64,000 bases of DNA from assembly GCA_028823345.1 (NCBI GenBank), contig JAPKBR010000016.1:1-64000 (forward strand), read 5' to 3'. How positions within the stretch are numbered: position 1 is the stretch's first letter; the number at the start of each line of letters is the position of its first letter. Below, piece after piece: positions 45,135-54,254 of the stretch. The notes under the pieces were generated by a model that ran no database searches, was not told the DNA's origin, and worked only from the letters and a program-made list of their open reading frames with translations. Source of the DNA: Planctomycetota bacterium (GTDB lineage: Bacteria > Planctomycetota > UBA1135 > GCA-002686595). A program made the position numbers and the translations under genes.

Positions 45135-47633
45135 ATGTTGTCTTTGCCCGTTGATCAAGTCCTGCCCGAGCTGATGCAAGCCCTTGAATCCAGGGGTGCC
45201 GCAGTTCTTGTGGCGCCCCCGGGTGCGGGCAAGACGACCCGCGTGCCTCCTGCCATGGTGCGCGGCAAGGGCACGATTTGGGTTCTAGAGCCCCGCCGCA
45301 TTGCGGCCCGGGCGGCGGCGAGGCGCGTGGCCCAGGAGCAGGGCTGGACCCTCGGCGATGAAGTCGGCTGGGCGGTGCGGTTCGAAAAGAAGTTCAAGCG
45401 CAACTCTAAGATCGTCTTCTGCACAGAGGGCGTGTTGTTGCGCCGGTTGCAAGATGACCCCTTCCTTGAGGGCGTGGATGCGCTGGTTTTGGATGAGTTT
45501 CACGAGCGTCACATGGAAGGGGATTTGGCCCTGGCTATGGCCGAGCGCGTGCGTAGTTCTGTGCGCGGGGACCTGCGCATCGTGGTTATGAGCGCGACCT
45601 TGATCGCAGATCCGATCGCGAAATTCTTGGACGCGCCCATCGTGCGGTCCGAGGGTCGCTTGTTTGATGTGGAGGAGCGTTACGTGTCCCCCAAGCCCCG
45701 GGAAAAGCCCGAAGATCACCTGCAGCGCGGGCTGCAGGGCGCTCTTGAGGATTCCCCGGGCAACGTGCTGGTGTTTTTACCGGGCGCGGGCGAAATGCGC
45801 CGGGCGCGGACCCGGATCGAGTCCTGGATCAAGAGTCTGGGCCTCGATCTGCACGATCTGCACGGGAGTTTATCCTCCGAAGATCAGGATTTGGCTCTGA
45901 TGGGGCGAGGACGTCGGCGGGTAATTCTGTCCACCAATGTGGCCGAGTCCAGCGTCACAGTCGATGGTGTAACGGCGGTGGTGGATACAGGTCTTGCGCG
46001 GATTCTTCGCCATGACCCCTCTGTGGGTTTGGATCGCTTGGGGCTTGAACGAATTGCTGCGGATGCGGCAGCCCAGCGCGCGGGCCGCGCGGGTCGCGTG
46101 GGACCCGGCCTCGTGGTCCGTCTTTGGAGTGGAATCGATCAGCGAACCCTACGGCCGAGCATAGAGCCGGAAGTGCGGCGTCTCGACTTGGCGGGCCCCG
46201 TCTTGCAACTGCTTTCGTTCGGAGAGCCAGACCCCGCCCAATTCCCCTGGTTCGAAGCGCCTAAGCCAGAAGCCCTCGCGAATGCTGGGCAGTTGCTCGA
46301 CCGCTTGGGAGCCACCGATCAAAAAGCCTTGACTGACTTGGGCCGAACCCTCGCGGCCTTGCCCGTGCACCCGCGACTCGGTCGTCTCTTGGTTGCCGGC
46401 CACCGGGAGGGGGTGCCTCAAACCGCGGCCCTTGTGGCGGCCTTGCTCGGAGACCGCGACCCCTTTGAGCATGGCAGGGGACCTGTGGATGGGGGAGATT
46501 CGGACCTTGACGAACGACTGGACGCGCTAGAAACCATGGCGGAAACCCGGCGCGCTCCTGCGGGCCTGCGTTCAGGGCCCGGACGCAACGTATTGCGGTC
46601 CCGCGACCAGTTGGTGCGCATGCTAGAGCGCGAGCTTGGTCATGCCCCTAAGCCCACGGACTCCGACGACCCACTCTTGAGGGCACTGGTCCAGGCATTT
46701 CCTGATCGCCTGGCCGTGCGCCGCGCCCCCGGTTCGGATGCCTTTCGCGGGGTCGACGGCAGGGGTATGCGATTGGCACGCGAGAGTTGCGTGACCGAGG
46801 CGGAGTTGATCTTGGCCCTCGAAACCATCGGTACCGCCCGGGAAGCACGGGTGCGCTTGGCGGTGGGGGTCCCCCGGTCGTTCATTGATGGGGGAAAAGA
46901 ACACGTGACCCAAGAGTTGACTTGGGATCGGGAAGCTCGCCGGGTGCGTGGGGCCCAACGGACCTGGCTGGGGGCTCTTTTACTGGGAGAAGAAGTGGTC
47001 TCTTTGCCCTCAGGTCGAGAATCGGAAGTGGAGGAAATCCTGTGCGCTGAAGCCGCTAAGGACTTGGACTTCGCCCTTGGGTTGGGTGACTCGGATGCGT
47101 CGAACTTGATCGCGCGTCTTGCCTGTTTGGGTGAGTGGTGTCCAGAGCTGGAACTGCCGCGCTTCGATGCCGCGGACCTTGTGGACCACTTGCCCAGCTT
47201 GGCCCTGGGGTGCCGTTCGTTTGAAGACCTTCGCAAGCGGCCCCTGGCGAGTCAGTTGCTTGGGCTTTTATCTCACCAGCAGAGGAGCGTCCTGGATCGC
47301 ATGGCTCCCGAGAGAATCGCGGTTCCTACCGGATCTAATGTGGCTCTGCTCTATGAGGTGGGCCGGCCGCCGATTTTGGCCGTGCGCATCCAGGAACTGT
47401 TCGGGCTCAAGGACACGCCCACCGTGGCGGATGGACGGGTGACATGCCTGTTGCATCTCTTGGCCCCGAATCGGCGTCCGCAGCAGATCACCGACGACCT
47501 AGCGGGATTTTGGGAGCGTACCTGGAAGGATGTGCGCAAGGACTTGCGCAATCGCTATCCCCGTCATTCTTGGCCCGAAGACCCGGCCAATGCCTTGCCC
47601 CAAAAACGGCCCACCCGGCGTCGGCGACGCTAG
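45135..47633 (+). CDS. hrpB: ATP-dependent helicase HrpB
   Basis: This superfamily-2 DEAH-type helicase has Walker A in VAPPGAGKTTRVP, DEFH in LVLDEFHERH, SAT in VMSATL, motif V in ILSTNVAESSVTVDGV and motif VI in QRAGRAGRVGPG. The long C-terminal HrpB-specific domain includes the RVPTGSNV-like region (here RIAVPTGSNVALLYEVGRPP). I start at ATG 45135 because MLSLPVDQVLPELMQAL is the usual HrpB beginning; an upstream ATG at 45051 would add 28 unrelated residues. 832 residues is normal. The tail is basic (TRRRRR). Its cellular role is not settled. It ends 14 bases before the convergent OYE gene. Confidence 0.95.
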   Translation: MLSLPVDQVLPELMQALESRGAAVLVAPPGAGKTTRVPPAMVRGKGTIWVLEPRRIAARAAARRVAQEQGWTLGDEVGWAVRFEKKFKRNSKIVFCTEGVLLRRLQDDPFLEGVDALVLDEFHERHMEGDLALAMAERVRSSVRGDLRIVVMSATLIADPIAKFLDAPIVRSEGRLFDVEERYVSPKPREKPEDHLQRGLQGALEDSPGNVLVFLPGAGEMRRARTRIESWIKSLGLDLHDLHGSLSSEDQDLALMGRGRRRVILSTNVAESSVTVDGVTAVVDTGLARILRHDPSVGLDRLGLERIAADAAAQRAGRAGRVGPGLVVRLWSGIDQRTLRPSIEPEVRRLDLAGPVLQLLSFGEPDPAQFPWFEAPKPEALANAGQLLDRLGATDQKALTDLGRTLAALPVHPRLGRLLVAGHREGVPQTAALVAALLGDRDPFEHGRGPVDGGDSDLDERLDALETMAETRRAPAGLRSGPGRNVLRSRDQLVRMLERELGHAPKPTDSDDPLLRALVQAFPDRLAVRRAPGSDAFRGVDGRGMRLARESCVTEAELILALETIGTAREARVRLAVGVPRSFIDGGKEHVTQELTWDREARRVRGAQRTWLGALLLGEEVVSLPSGRESEVEEILCAEAAKDLDFALGLGDSDASNLIARLACLGEWCPELELPRFDAADLVDHLPSLALGCRSFEDLRKRPLASQLLGLLSHQQRSVLDRMAPERIAVPTGSNVALLYEVGRPPILAVRIQELFGLKDTPTVADGRVTCLLHLLAPNRRPQQITDDLAGFWERTWKDVRKDLRNRYPRHSWPEDPANALPQKRPTRRRRR

Positions 47634-47647
47634 CGGTCCCGGACTCA

Positions 47648-49102
47648 TCACCTCTTCCAGGGCGGAGCATTCAGCCGCCGCTTGTTGTCGGTCGAGCGCT
47701 GGATGGTGCCGTCCCGGTCCGGCTCTTCTAGGTCACGATCCCAAAGCTGGCAGGTGACTTGGCGGTGTTTTTGGTCCAGGCCCTCGCAGTAGTTGGTGTA
47801 AATACAGCGGCGGACCTCGTCTCCCCGGCCCTCGCGCACCTTCAGCCACCAATCAGGGTCCGCCAGGGACTGGCGCGCGGCTCCCACCAAGTCGCAGTCC
47901 CCATTTTGGAGGGCTTCTTCCGCCAACTCGAAGGTTCCAATGCCTCCGGCTCCGATCACCGGTATCCCATGGCCGGCTTCCCGCAGGGTGGCGCGGATCG
48001 CATGGGACAGGGGAAGGTTGCGCCCAAAAGGCTGCTCGAAATGAGTGACCGTGGGCATGCACTCTGCCCCGCTGGCGCCCGTGTAGGGATAGGCCGCTTG
48101 GCCCACCGCCGGTTGGCGCGCATCCTCGAACTTGCCACCCTTTGACACGGAAATGAAATCTATCCCACCCTTTGCCAGGGCAAGCGCGTGGGAGCATGCG
48201 TCTTCAATCCTGCTGCCACCCGGGATCACTTCGTCCCCCAGGATTCGGCAGCCCACCGTCCAGTCAGGGCCGACTTTGGCGCGGACGGCGGCTAGGACTT
48301 CCAACGGTAAGCGTTGGCGGCCTTCGATCGTGCTCCCGTAGCCATCATCGCGCATGTTGCAGGCCGAGAGAAAACTTGCCAGGGTGTAGGCATGGGCCAT
48401 GTGCAGCTCTACCCCATCGAAGCCCGCCTTCTGGGCGCGACTAGAAGCGGCGGCAAACAGACCGGGCAAGACCTGGGGCAGGTCCCGGACTGCATCCACC
48501 TGCAGGTCCCCAACCCTCTCGCGCTCTCCGTTATTGAGCGCTTCCCACTCGCGCTGGCTGAGGACTTTTTGCAGCGACGCATCATCGAGCTCCGCCAGGG
48601 CTTTTCGCAGGTCTGCCTCATCGGGCCCACATGGGGCGAATTCCTCCAGCGCGCGTCGATGGGATTTGGTGATGGAGAGGAACTCCCCCAGGAAGCGATG
48701 TTTCTCGGGACGCCGGCGGATGCGTAAGAAGTCGAGAATCTGGATCACCAGCCTGGTGCGGCCAGCGCTGCGTTCCTTGACCACCTGGACGAGCTCTCGC
48801 AAGCCGTCGATGAAACGGTCGTCGCCGATGCGGAGTAAGGGGCCCGAGGGCACATCGCGGACCCCCGTGGCCTCGACCACCAGCACCCCTGGCTGCCCGT
48901 CTGCCATGCGGCCATACCACTCCAGCACCTGGGGCGTGACCTCGCCCCCCTCGGTTGCGCGCCAGGGGACCATGGCTGGCACCCAGCCCCGGGATTGGCA
49001 TTCGAAGGAGCCCACCTGGATGGGGGTGAACAGGAGGCTCTGCTGGGCCGAGTCCCGGGTGGGCCAGCGAGTGGCGGGCAGAGATCTCTTGGGCTTGGCC
49101 AT
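47648..49102 (-). CDS. Old Yellow Enzyme-type NADH:flavin oxidoreductase
   Basis: The FMN/TIM-barrel enzyme shows the active-site stretch GVELHMAHAYTLASFLS followed by NMRDDGYGST, the usual His-x-x-His plus Asp-x-Tyr-Gly-Gly-type pattern, and a flavin-binding end (VIGAGGIGTFELAEEAL, GDCDLVGAARQSLADPD). The C-terminal CIYTNYCEGLDQKH...CQLWDRD retains three Cys but not the full iron-sulfur set of 2,4-dienoyl-CoA reductases. From ATG 49102 it has 484 residues; an ATG at 49159 would overlap the divergent SDR gene. A hydroxylase domain, as in the fused aminobenzoyl-CoA monooxygenase/reductase, is absent. It is divergent from the aromatic cluster and likely acts in it. Confidence 0.82.
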   Translation of the reverse strand: MAKPKRSLPATRWPTRDSAQQSLLFTPIQVGSFECQSRGWVPAMVPWRATEGGEVTPQVLEWYGRMADGQPGVLVVEATGVRDVPSGPLLRIGDDRFIDGLRELVQVVKERSAGRTRLVIQILDFLRIRRRPEKHRFLGEFLSITKSHRRALEEFAPCGPDEADLRKALAELDDASLQKVLSQREWEALNNGERERVGDLQVDAVRDLPQVLPGLFAAASSRAQKAGFDGVELHMAHAYTLASFLSACNMRDDGYGSTIEGRQRLPLEVLAAVRAKVGPDWTVGCRILGDEVIPGGSRIEDACSHALALAKGGIDFISVSKGGKFEDARQPAVGQAAYPYTGASGAECMPTVTHFEQPFGRNLPLSHAIRATLREAGHGIPVIGAGGIGTFELAEEALQNGDCDLVGAARQSLADPDWWLKVREGRGDEVRRCIYTNYCEGLDQKHRQVTCQLWDRDLEEPDRDGTIQRSTDNKRRLNAPPWKR

Positions 49103-49146
49103 GGCTAAGCATGGTAGGCGTTGCCGCGGCCCGCTACCCTCATGCA

Positions 49147-49947
49147 ATGCAACAACCACGGGTAGTTCTGACGGGTGCGTCCGGCGGCATTGGGCTCGCC
49201 ATCTGCAGGGCGCTCGGCGGCCGGGGGGCCCATGTGTGGGTCTGTGGCCGTAATGAGGGCCGCCTGGATGACGCCCGAGCAGCGGTCGAGCAGGCCGGCG
49301 GGAGTGCTACGAGCCTCTTGATGGACTTAGAACAGCCCGAGTCCCTGCGGGCCGCCGTGGGGCAACTCAGTCAAGAGAAGCCCATTCATTGGCTGGTGCA
49401 CAACGCGGGCATTGTGGAGACCGCTCCTGTGCATTCCCTCAAGGCCTCGGGCGAGCAAGCGCGACGTTTGATGCAGGTGAACTTCCATGCGGTGCGCGAG
49501 TTGACCCAAGAGCTGCTTCCCCACATGACGGAAACAGATCACCCCAGCATCGCCATGGTGGCGAGCTCTGCCGCGCTTGCGGGCCACCCCTATATAGCAG
49601 CCTATTCCGCCAGCAAGCACGCGCTGCTTGGTTGGTCCCGTTGCGCCGCCCAAGATTTGAAACCCAAGGGGATCGCCGTCAATGTGGTCTGCCCGCATTT
49701 TGTGGACACGCCCATGACTGATGCGGGCGCGGACTTTGTTGCCACCCAAACCGGGCGTACGCGGGAAGAGATCAAGGCGGAGTACGCGGCGATCAATCCC
49801 AGCGGAACCTTGATCACCCCCGATGAAGTGGCGCGGGCGGTGATGGGACTGTTAGAGGGGAGCGCCTCGGGCCATGTACTCGAACTGATGGGCGCGGACA
49901 GCCAGCGCAGCGTGGACCAAGGCTTTGAACTCAGAACTCCAGGATGA
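49147..49947 (+). CDS. Short-chain dehydrogenase/reductase
   Basis: Classic SDR with the cofactor motif VLTGASGGIGLA at the N-terminus, NAG in LVHNAGIVETAP, catalytic Ser in VASSAALAG and the YSASKHALLG YxxxK motif. About 266 residues from ATG 49147; the open frame runs 12 codons further up to 49111, overlapping the start region of the divergent OYE gene. It heads the plus-strand cluster with RidA 28 bases after its stop. Expected role: oxidation of a hydroxyacyl or ring intermediate, such as a 3-hydroxyacyl-CoA. Substrate not determinable. Confidence 0.9.
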   Translation: MQQPRVVLTGASGGIGLAICRALGGRGAHVWVCGRNEGRLDDARAAVEQAGGSATSLLMDLEQPESLRAAVGQLSQEKPIHWLVHNAGIVETAPVHSLKASGEQARRLMQVNFHAVRELTQELLPHMTETDHPSIAMVASSAALAGHPYIAAYSASKHALLGWSRCAAQDLKPKGIAVNVVCPHFVDTPMTDAGADFVATQTGRTREEIKAEYAAINPSGTLITPDEVARAVMGLLEGSASGHVLELMGADSQRSVDQGFELRTPG

Positions 49948-49975
49948 CACCGATGAAAACCGCAAGGAGAGACCA

Positions 49976-50374
49976 ATGAAGATCGATCTGATTCAACCCG
50001 AGGGCTGGCCGAGGCCGAGTGGCTATTCCAATGGGGTGCTGGTGACCGGGGCCGGCGGGCTCCTGTTTATCGCTGGCCAAGTGGGCTGGGACACCGATGA
50101 GCACATGCAGGAGGGGTTTGTGCCCCAATTCCGCCAGGCCCTGGAGAACATCCGGGCGGTGTTGGTGGGGGCGGGCGCTAAGCCAGAGCATCTGGTGCGA
50201 GTCACGGTCTACGTCACGGATAAGAGCTCCTACATGGACGCTTTGGCCGAGGTCGGCGCGACCTGGAGGGAGATTCTGGGCAAGGTGTGGCCCGCAATGA
50301 GTCTCGTGGAGGTCCGTGGCCTGCTCGAACCCGGGGCGGAACTCGAAATTGAGGCTACGGCCGTGGTCCCCTGA
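49976..50374 (+). CDS. RidA-family enamine/imine deaminase
   Basis: The 132-residue protein is preceded by AAGGAGAG, an excellent ribosome-binding site that decides the start at ATG 49976. The family blocks are LLFIAGQVGWDTD, FRQALENIRAVLVGAGA, HLVRVTVYVTD and WPAMSLVEVRGLLEPGAELEIEATA; the Arg of the VxVRGL element and the terminal Glu are the usual active-site residues. RidA proteins hydrolyse reactive enamines and imines. Placement next to CoA-pathway genes suggests that the substrate of the pathway carries an amino group. Confidence 0.93.
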   Translation: MKIDLIQPEGWPRPSGYSNGVLVTGAGGLLFIAGQVGWDTDEHMQEGFVPQFRQALENIRAVLVGAGAKPEHLVRVTVYVTDKSSYMDALAEVGATWREILGKVWPAMSLVEVRGLLEPGAELEIEATAVVP

Positions 50375-50395
50375 GGGCGTCTCCAGATGGGGCCG

Positions 50396-50413
50396 AGGCT
50401 CAGGCGGGAGCCT
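50396..50413 (+). terminator. Hairpin after ridA gene
   Basis: AGGCTC (50396-50401) pairs perfectly with GAGCCT (50408-50413) around AGGCGG, 22 bases behind the RidA stop. No T tract follows. The rest of the 50375-50683 gap is richer in A and T and must hold the promoter of the secreted-protein gene, but no convincing -35/-10 pair is visible to me. Confidence 0.35.
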
Positions 50414-50683
50414 ATGTTAAGGAAAAATGTCCGTTACGAGAATTAGACCCGGTCAGCAATTCCGATGTAACCCCTTGCCTTAGAGTGGTTTACGGCGCCT
50501 ACGCGGCAGTTTTTGGCGGTTGGGCAGGCCTGTTAGAAGAATCTGCCTAATTTCTACCCTTTCCAAGCCGCGAGACTTCGCGCAGGCTAGTCTTCATGGG
50601 AAGTGAGGGCTGATTCACTCAGCGCCCACCTCTCATTCATCTCTTTATTCTGGCACCCCTTAGAAAATAGGCTTCGGCAAAAC

Positions 50684-52153
50684 ATGAAAAGTAACCTTAA
50701 TAGCGTCCTCCTGACTGCAGCTGGTATGAGCCTCTTGGCCATGTCCGCTAGCGCTCAGCAGAGCATGCAAACCGCTCAACCCGAGCGCATCAACGGTACG
50801 GCGAAGCACGCCGGCATCTATCACGTCGCTACCGGCACTTGGACTCGCACTAACGGTGCGACCGCCAACGCTGGCCCCGACATCGTCTACAACAACACTG
50901 CTGACGGTATCTACTGGACCGGCGAGCTCCATGAGAATGGTGCGGAGTGGGTTGACGAAGGGCAATTGCCCGGCGCTTCCTCTCCCTTTGGCGCTAACAA
51001 AGAGTGCTACTCGATCAACGGAATGGACATCTACTACGGTACGTCCTCCATGCCCGGTACCTTGACCATGGACGTCAACTGGTATGACGCCTACGCACCC
51101 TGCACCAACCCCAACGAGGCTAACGCCTGTATTAACTGGGCTGGCGCATCCACTGGAATCGATCTCCCCGAGAACCAGGGCTCCGGCACTGGTTTCTGGA
51201 TCATGAGCATCGACTTGGCCGGCGTTGAAGTCGACATGAACGCGGACGGCGCTCCTTGCCTTCCCCTTTATGACGCTACTGTTGCCTGGGACTCCTTCGG
51301 TTGGGGCGCAGTCGCAGTCGGTGGTAACATGGGTTGGGTTCTTGCCGGTGATCCGGATTGGACTCCCTCTGTGACCGCTGGTGCTAACCTTGAAATCGGT
51401 GGTACGGGTACGTACTACGATGCCAGTGCTGCAGTTAGCTGCAACGTTGACCCGACTCTCGGTCACACCGGTCTTAACACCCAGGATCTCTGGCGTGTTG
51501 TTGAGCCCGCCAGTGGCGCCCTCGTTATCGGTAGCGGTTGCTACTGGTACGGTGGCTACGCCAACGTCTTGGGCTGCGGTGGCCTGGGCCCGAACAACTC
51601 GTTCGCGTCCCAGTACGTCCGCATCCACGCTTCGGATGTCGCCGGTGCCGCTTGTGACACCTCCCCCGACCTTCAGTTCTCGGCTCCCGGTAACGCCCAC
51701 TGTGGCACTAACACCGGTGGCCAGCCCTCCGGCCCGGCCCGTATGTCTTACGCCCGTGACGCTTCCGGCGCCACCGTTGGCACCCTTCAGGTTGTTGACG
51801 GACCCGACGGCGAGTTCGGCTACGCAGTCGTTGCTAACACCCTGGGTAGTGGAATCAGTATCGGCAACGGTATCCTGTACCTCACTCCCCCGTTCGGTCG
51901 TTATAACCCCAACACGGCGGGCGCCCAAGGCCCCAGCATGAACTCCATCGGCAGCTTCGGCGCCGACGGCGTGCTTGCTAACCTTGTTGGAAACGGTGAT
52001 GCTCTCGGAAACGGCTTTGTCGTTCCCCTGCTCAAGACTAGTACTCTTGGCACCGGCAACTACGCTCCTGGCGACACCGTGGCTTTCGCCCTCTGGTTCC
52101 GTTGTGGCGCTGGCAGCAACTTCTCCGACGCCGTCCAGGTTCAGTTCCGCTGA
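50684..52153 (+). CDS. Secreted protein, probably abundant, unknown function
   Basis: From ATG 50684 the product has 489 residues with a standard signal peptide (cleavage after SASA, near residue 24). The mature part is rich in Gly, Ala, Asn, Tyr and Trp, has about a dozen Cys and many beta-strand-like segments, and lacks known catalytic motifs. The end (GDTVAFALWFRCGAGSNFSD followed by AVQVQF) resembles a C-terminal motif I recall in many planctomycete secreted proteins. Codon use strongly favours GGT, GCT, GTT, CGT, AAC and TAC, unlike the neighbouring genes, as in highly expressed genes. It is flanked by its own upstream gap and a strong terminator, within the aromatic cluster. Confidence 0.75.
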   Translation: MKSNLNSVLLTAAGMSLLAMSASAQQSMQTAQPERINGTAKHAGIYHVATGTWTRTNGATANAGPDIVYNNTADGIYWTGELHENGAEWVDEGQLPGASSPFGANKECYSINGMDIYYGTSSMPGTLTMDVNWYDAYAPCTNPNEANACINWAGASTGIDLPENQGSGTGFWIMSIDLAGVEVDMNADGAPCLPLYDATVAWDSFGWGAVAVGGNMGWVLAGDPDWTPSVTAGANLEIGGTGTYYDASAAVSCNVDPTLGHTGLNTQDLWRVVEPASGALVIGSGCYWYGGYANVLGCGGLGPNNSFASQYVRIHASDVAGAACDTSPDLQFSAPGNAHCGTNTGGQPSGPARMSYARDASGATVGTLQVVDGPDGEFGYAVVANTLGSGISIGNGILYLTPPFGRYNPNTAGAQGPSMNSIGSFGADGVLANLVGNGDALGNGFVVPLLKTSTLGTGNYAPGDTVAFALWFRCGAGSNFSDAVQVQFR

Positions 52154-52181
52154 TCCGAGACCCGTTAGAGACTTGATCTAA

Positions 52182-52218
52182 GAGCGGCGTCCGCCCCCAC
52201 TGGGGGCGGGCGCCGCTC
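52182..52218 (+). terminator. Strong terminator after secreted-protein gene
   Basis: Two 17-base arms (52182-52198 and 52202-52218) pair completely with one T-G wobble around the loop ACT. GCTTTGTG follows. It begins 28 bases after the stop codon, and separates this gene from the enoyl-CoA hydratase gene. Confidence 0.75.
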
Positions 52219-52273
52219 GCTTTGTGTGGGGGTCCTTGGCGGGTGGGCCGTCCCCGTAGGTATCCTCTGGCCC

Positions 52274-53098
52274 ATGGACTGCAAAACTTTCCACTATCAC
52301 GAGGAGGATGACGTCGCGGTGGTGCGTCTCGAGCGGCCGGAGCGGCTCAATGCTCTGACTTTTGATTCCTACGCCGAACTGAGGGACACCTTCCGGGCCC
52401 TCGCAACCCGAGACTCTGTGCGCAGCGTGCTGCTGACAGGAACGGGTCGGGCGTTCTGTTCCGGCGGCGATGTGCGTGACATCATCGGGCGCCTGATGGG
52501 CGTGGATGACGGAACCTTGTATGCCTTCACCCGCATGACGTGCGACTTGATCGGCAGCATCCGGACTCTCGAGAAGCCAGTCGTTGGGGCGCTGAACGGT
52601 ACCACCTGCGGAGCAGGAGCCGTCATGGCTGCGGCCTGCGACATCCGGATCGCTGCTGAATCCGCGCGCATCGCATTCCTGTTCACCAAGGTTGGCCTCT
52701 CCGGGGCCGACATGGGCGCAGCTTGGTTGCTGCCACGCATCGTGGGGCATGGACTCGCGAGCGAGCTGTTGATGCTGGGCGAGTTCATCGATTCCAAGCG
52801 AGCCGCCGCCATTGGGCTCTATAACCAGGTCGTGCCTGATGATGAATTGGCCGAGCGAGGAATGGAGGTCGCCCGCGAGTTGGCAGCTGGGCCCGCCTTG
52901 GGTTTGGCAGTGACCAAGCGCATGCTTGATGCGGAGTGGAACATGAGCCGGGACGAAGCGTTCTCGGCCGAGGGCTGGATTCAAGCGGAGTGCATGAAGC
53001 ATCCGGACTATGACGAGGCCTATCAGGCTTTCATCGAGAAACGTCCCAAGGACTTTCGTGCATCAGGTGCGCTTGGGAAGAAGGGAGGCAGATCCTGA
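52274..53098 (+). CDS. Enoyl-CoA hydratase/isomerase (crotonase) family protein
   Basis: About 274 residues from ATG 52274. The crotonase oxyanion-hole blocks are FCSGGDVRDIIGRL and NGTTCGAGAVMAAACDIRIA. In the positions of the two catalytic Glu residues of classical enoyl-CoA hydratase, this protein appears to carry Val (GAGAVMAA) and Phe (AFLFTKVGLSGADMG), so ordinary water addition to enoyl-CoA is doubtful, and another crotonase reaction such as ring-opening or isomerisation is possible. It starts 55 bases after the terminator, and its stop overlaps the next ATG (TGATG). Belongs to the aromatic acyl-CoA cluster. Confidence 0.88.
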   Translation: MDCKTFHYHEEDDVAVVRLERPERLNALTFDSYAELRDTFRALATRDSVRSVLLTGTGRAFCSGGDVRDIIGRLMGVDDGTLYAFTRMTCDLIGSIRTLEKPVVGALNGTTCGAGAVMAAACDIRIAAESARIAFLFTKVGLSGADMGAAWLLPRIVGHGLASELLMLGEFIDSKRAAAIGLYNQVVPDDELAERGMEVARELAAGPALGLAVTKRMLDAEWNMSRDEAFSAEGWIQAECMKHPDYDEAYQAFIEKRPKDFRASGALGKKGGRS

Positions 53099-54252
53099 TG
53101 GCTGACCTCGCTGGACTCCAAACCGATGCCGAAAAGATCGGGCGTGCCATGCAGCAAGAAATCGCTGCGGCCAAGGGTGAAGATGACGCTGCCCGGATTG
53201 CACTCGGGCTCTTGGCCAAGAGCAACTGGTTAGGCTGGGCTTTGCCAGCAGACTATGGGGGGCTGGACACGGATGGCCGGGTGGCTGGGGATAAGGTCAG
53301 CGTCCAGGCCATGTGTGCCGTGCGCCGTGGCTTGGCCCGGGGCTGCGGTATGGCGGACTTGATGTTCGTGGAGCAAGGGCTTGGCTCTTATGCTTTGGCC
53401 CTCGGAGGCGCGGACGATCTAGCGAAAGAGCTAATGGGCAGCTATGCCGCCGGCACCCGCATCGCGGCCTTTGCGGTGACCGAAGAGGGCGCGGGCAGCG
53501 ACCTTTCCGGCGTATCGACTCGGGCCGTGAGCACGGACCGGGGATACTGCCTCACCGGCGCTAAGACCTATATCACCAACGCTGGGATCGCCGATGACTA
53601 CACCCTGCTGGCTCGGGTATCGGGGGAGCCGGGGGATCGTTCAGGTCTCGCTATGTTCCGCGTGCCCGCCACCGCTCGGGGCCTAGAGGTCAAGCGCTTC
53701 GAAGTCATGGCTCCGCACCCCATCGGTGAGTTGATTTTGAATGACGTGCAAGTGGATCAACGGGATCTGATTGGAGAAGAGGGCCAGGGCCTCGACTTGG
53801 CACTGGGAGTCTTGGGTCGCTTTAGGACCTCGGTGGCTGCCGCGGCGGTCGGCTTCGGCGAACGCGCCTTGCAGGAGTCTCTCAACCATTTGAAGACCCG
53901 CGAGCAATTCGGTCGACCGCTCTCCAGCTTCCAGGGCTTGCGCTTCGACTTGGCCGAGATGGACACGCGCCTCGCCGCAGCGGGACTGCTGGTTTCCCAT
54001 GCTGCGGAGTGCGTGGATGAAGAACGCGAGGCCACCGCCTCCGTGGCCCGGGCCAAGTTATTCGCTACCGAAACAGCCGGCTGGGTTTGTGACCGGGCGG
54101 TGCAGCATCATGGGGGGCTTGGGGTGCGACGCGGCACCGTGGTCGAGCGTCTCTTCCGAGAAGTTCGCGCCTTGCGCATTTATGAGGGCACCAGTGAGAT
54201 CCAGAAGTTGATCATCGCTAAGCATCTCTTGAGTCAAAAAACGGAGGATTGA
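53098..54252 (+). CDS. Acyl-CoA dehydrogenase family protein of the aromatic cluster
   Basis: The 384-residue FAD enzyme shows NWLGWALPADYGGLDTDGR, FAVTEEGAGSDLSG, TGAKTYITNAG and the C-terminal RIYEGTSEIQKLIIAKHLL, whose Glu is the usual catalytic base. It is read from the ATG that shares a base with the crotonase stop. A ferredoxin-like gene follows within three bases, an uncommon neighbour. It likely oxidises or reduces a cyclic acyl-CoA of the same pathway. It is more diverged from fatty-acid enzymes than the acyl-CoA dehydrogenase at 11058. Confidence 0.9.
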   Translation: MADLAGLQTDAEKIGRAMQQEIAAAKGEDDAARIALGLLAKSNWLGWALPADYGGLDTDGRVAGDKVSVQAMCAVRRGLARGCGMADLMFVEQGLGSYALALGGADDLAKELMGSYAAGTRIAAFAVTEEGAGSDLSGVSTRAVSTDRGYCLTGAKTYITNAGIADDYTLLARVSGEPGDRSGLAMFRVPATARGLEVKRFEVMAPHPIGELILNDVQVDQRDLIGEEGQGLDLALGVLGRFRTSVAAAAVGFGERALQESLNHLKTREQFGRPLSSFQGLRFDLAEMDTRLAAAGLLVSHAAECVDEEREATASVARAKLFATETAGWVCDRAVQHHGGLGVRRGTVVERLFREVRALRIYEGTSEIQKLIIAKHLLSQKTED

Positions 54253-54254
54253 CC

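Noticed and set aside
50660-51928. 422-codon minus-strand open frame opposite the secreted protein
   Set aside because: The composition (Val, Gly, Thr, Ser repeats) is that of a mirror of the strongly biased sense codons; the sense frame has a signal peptide.
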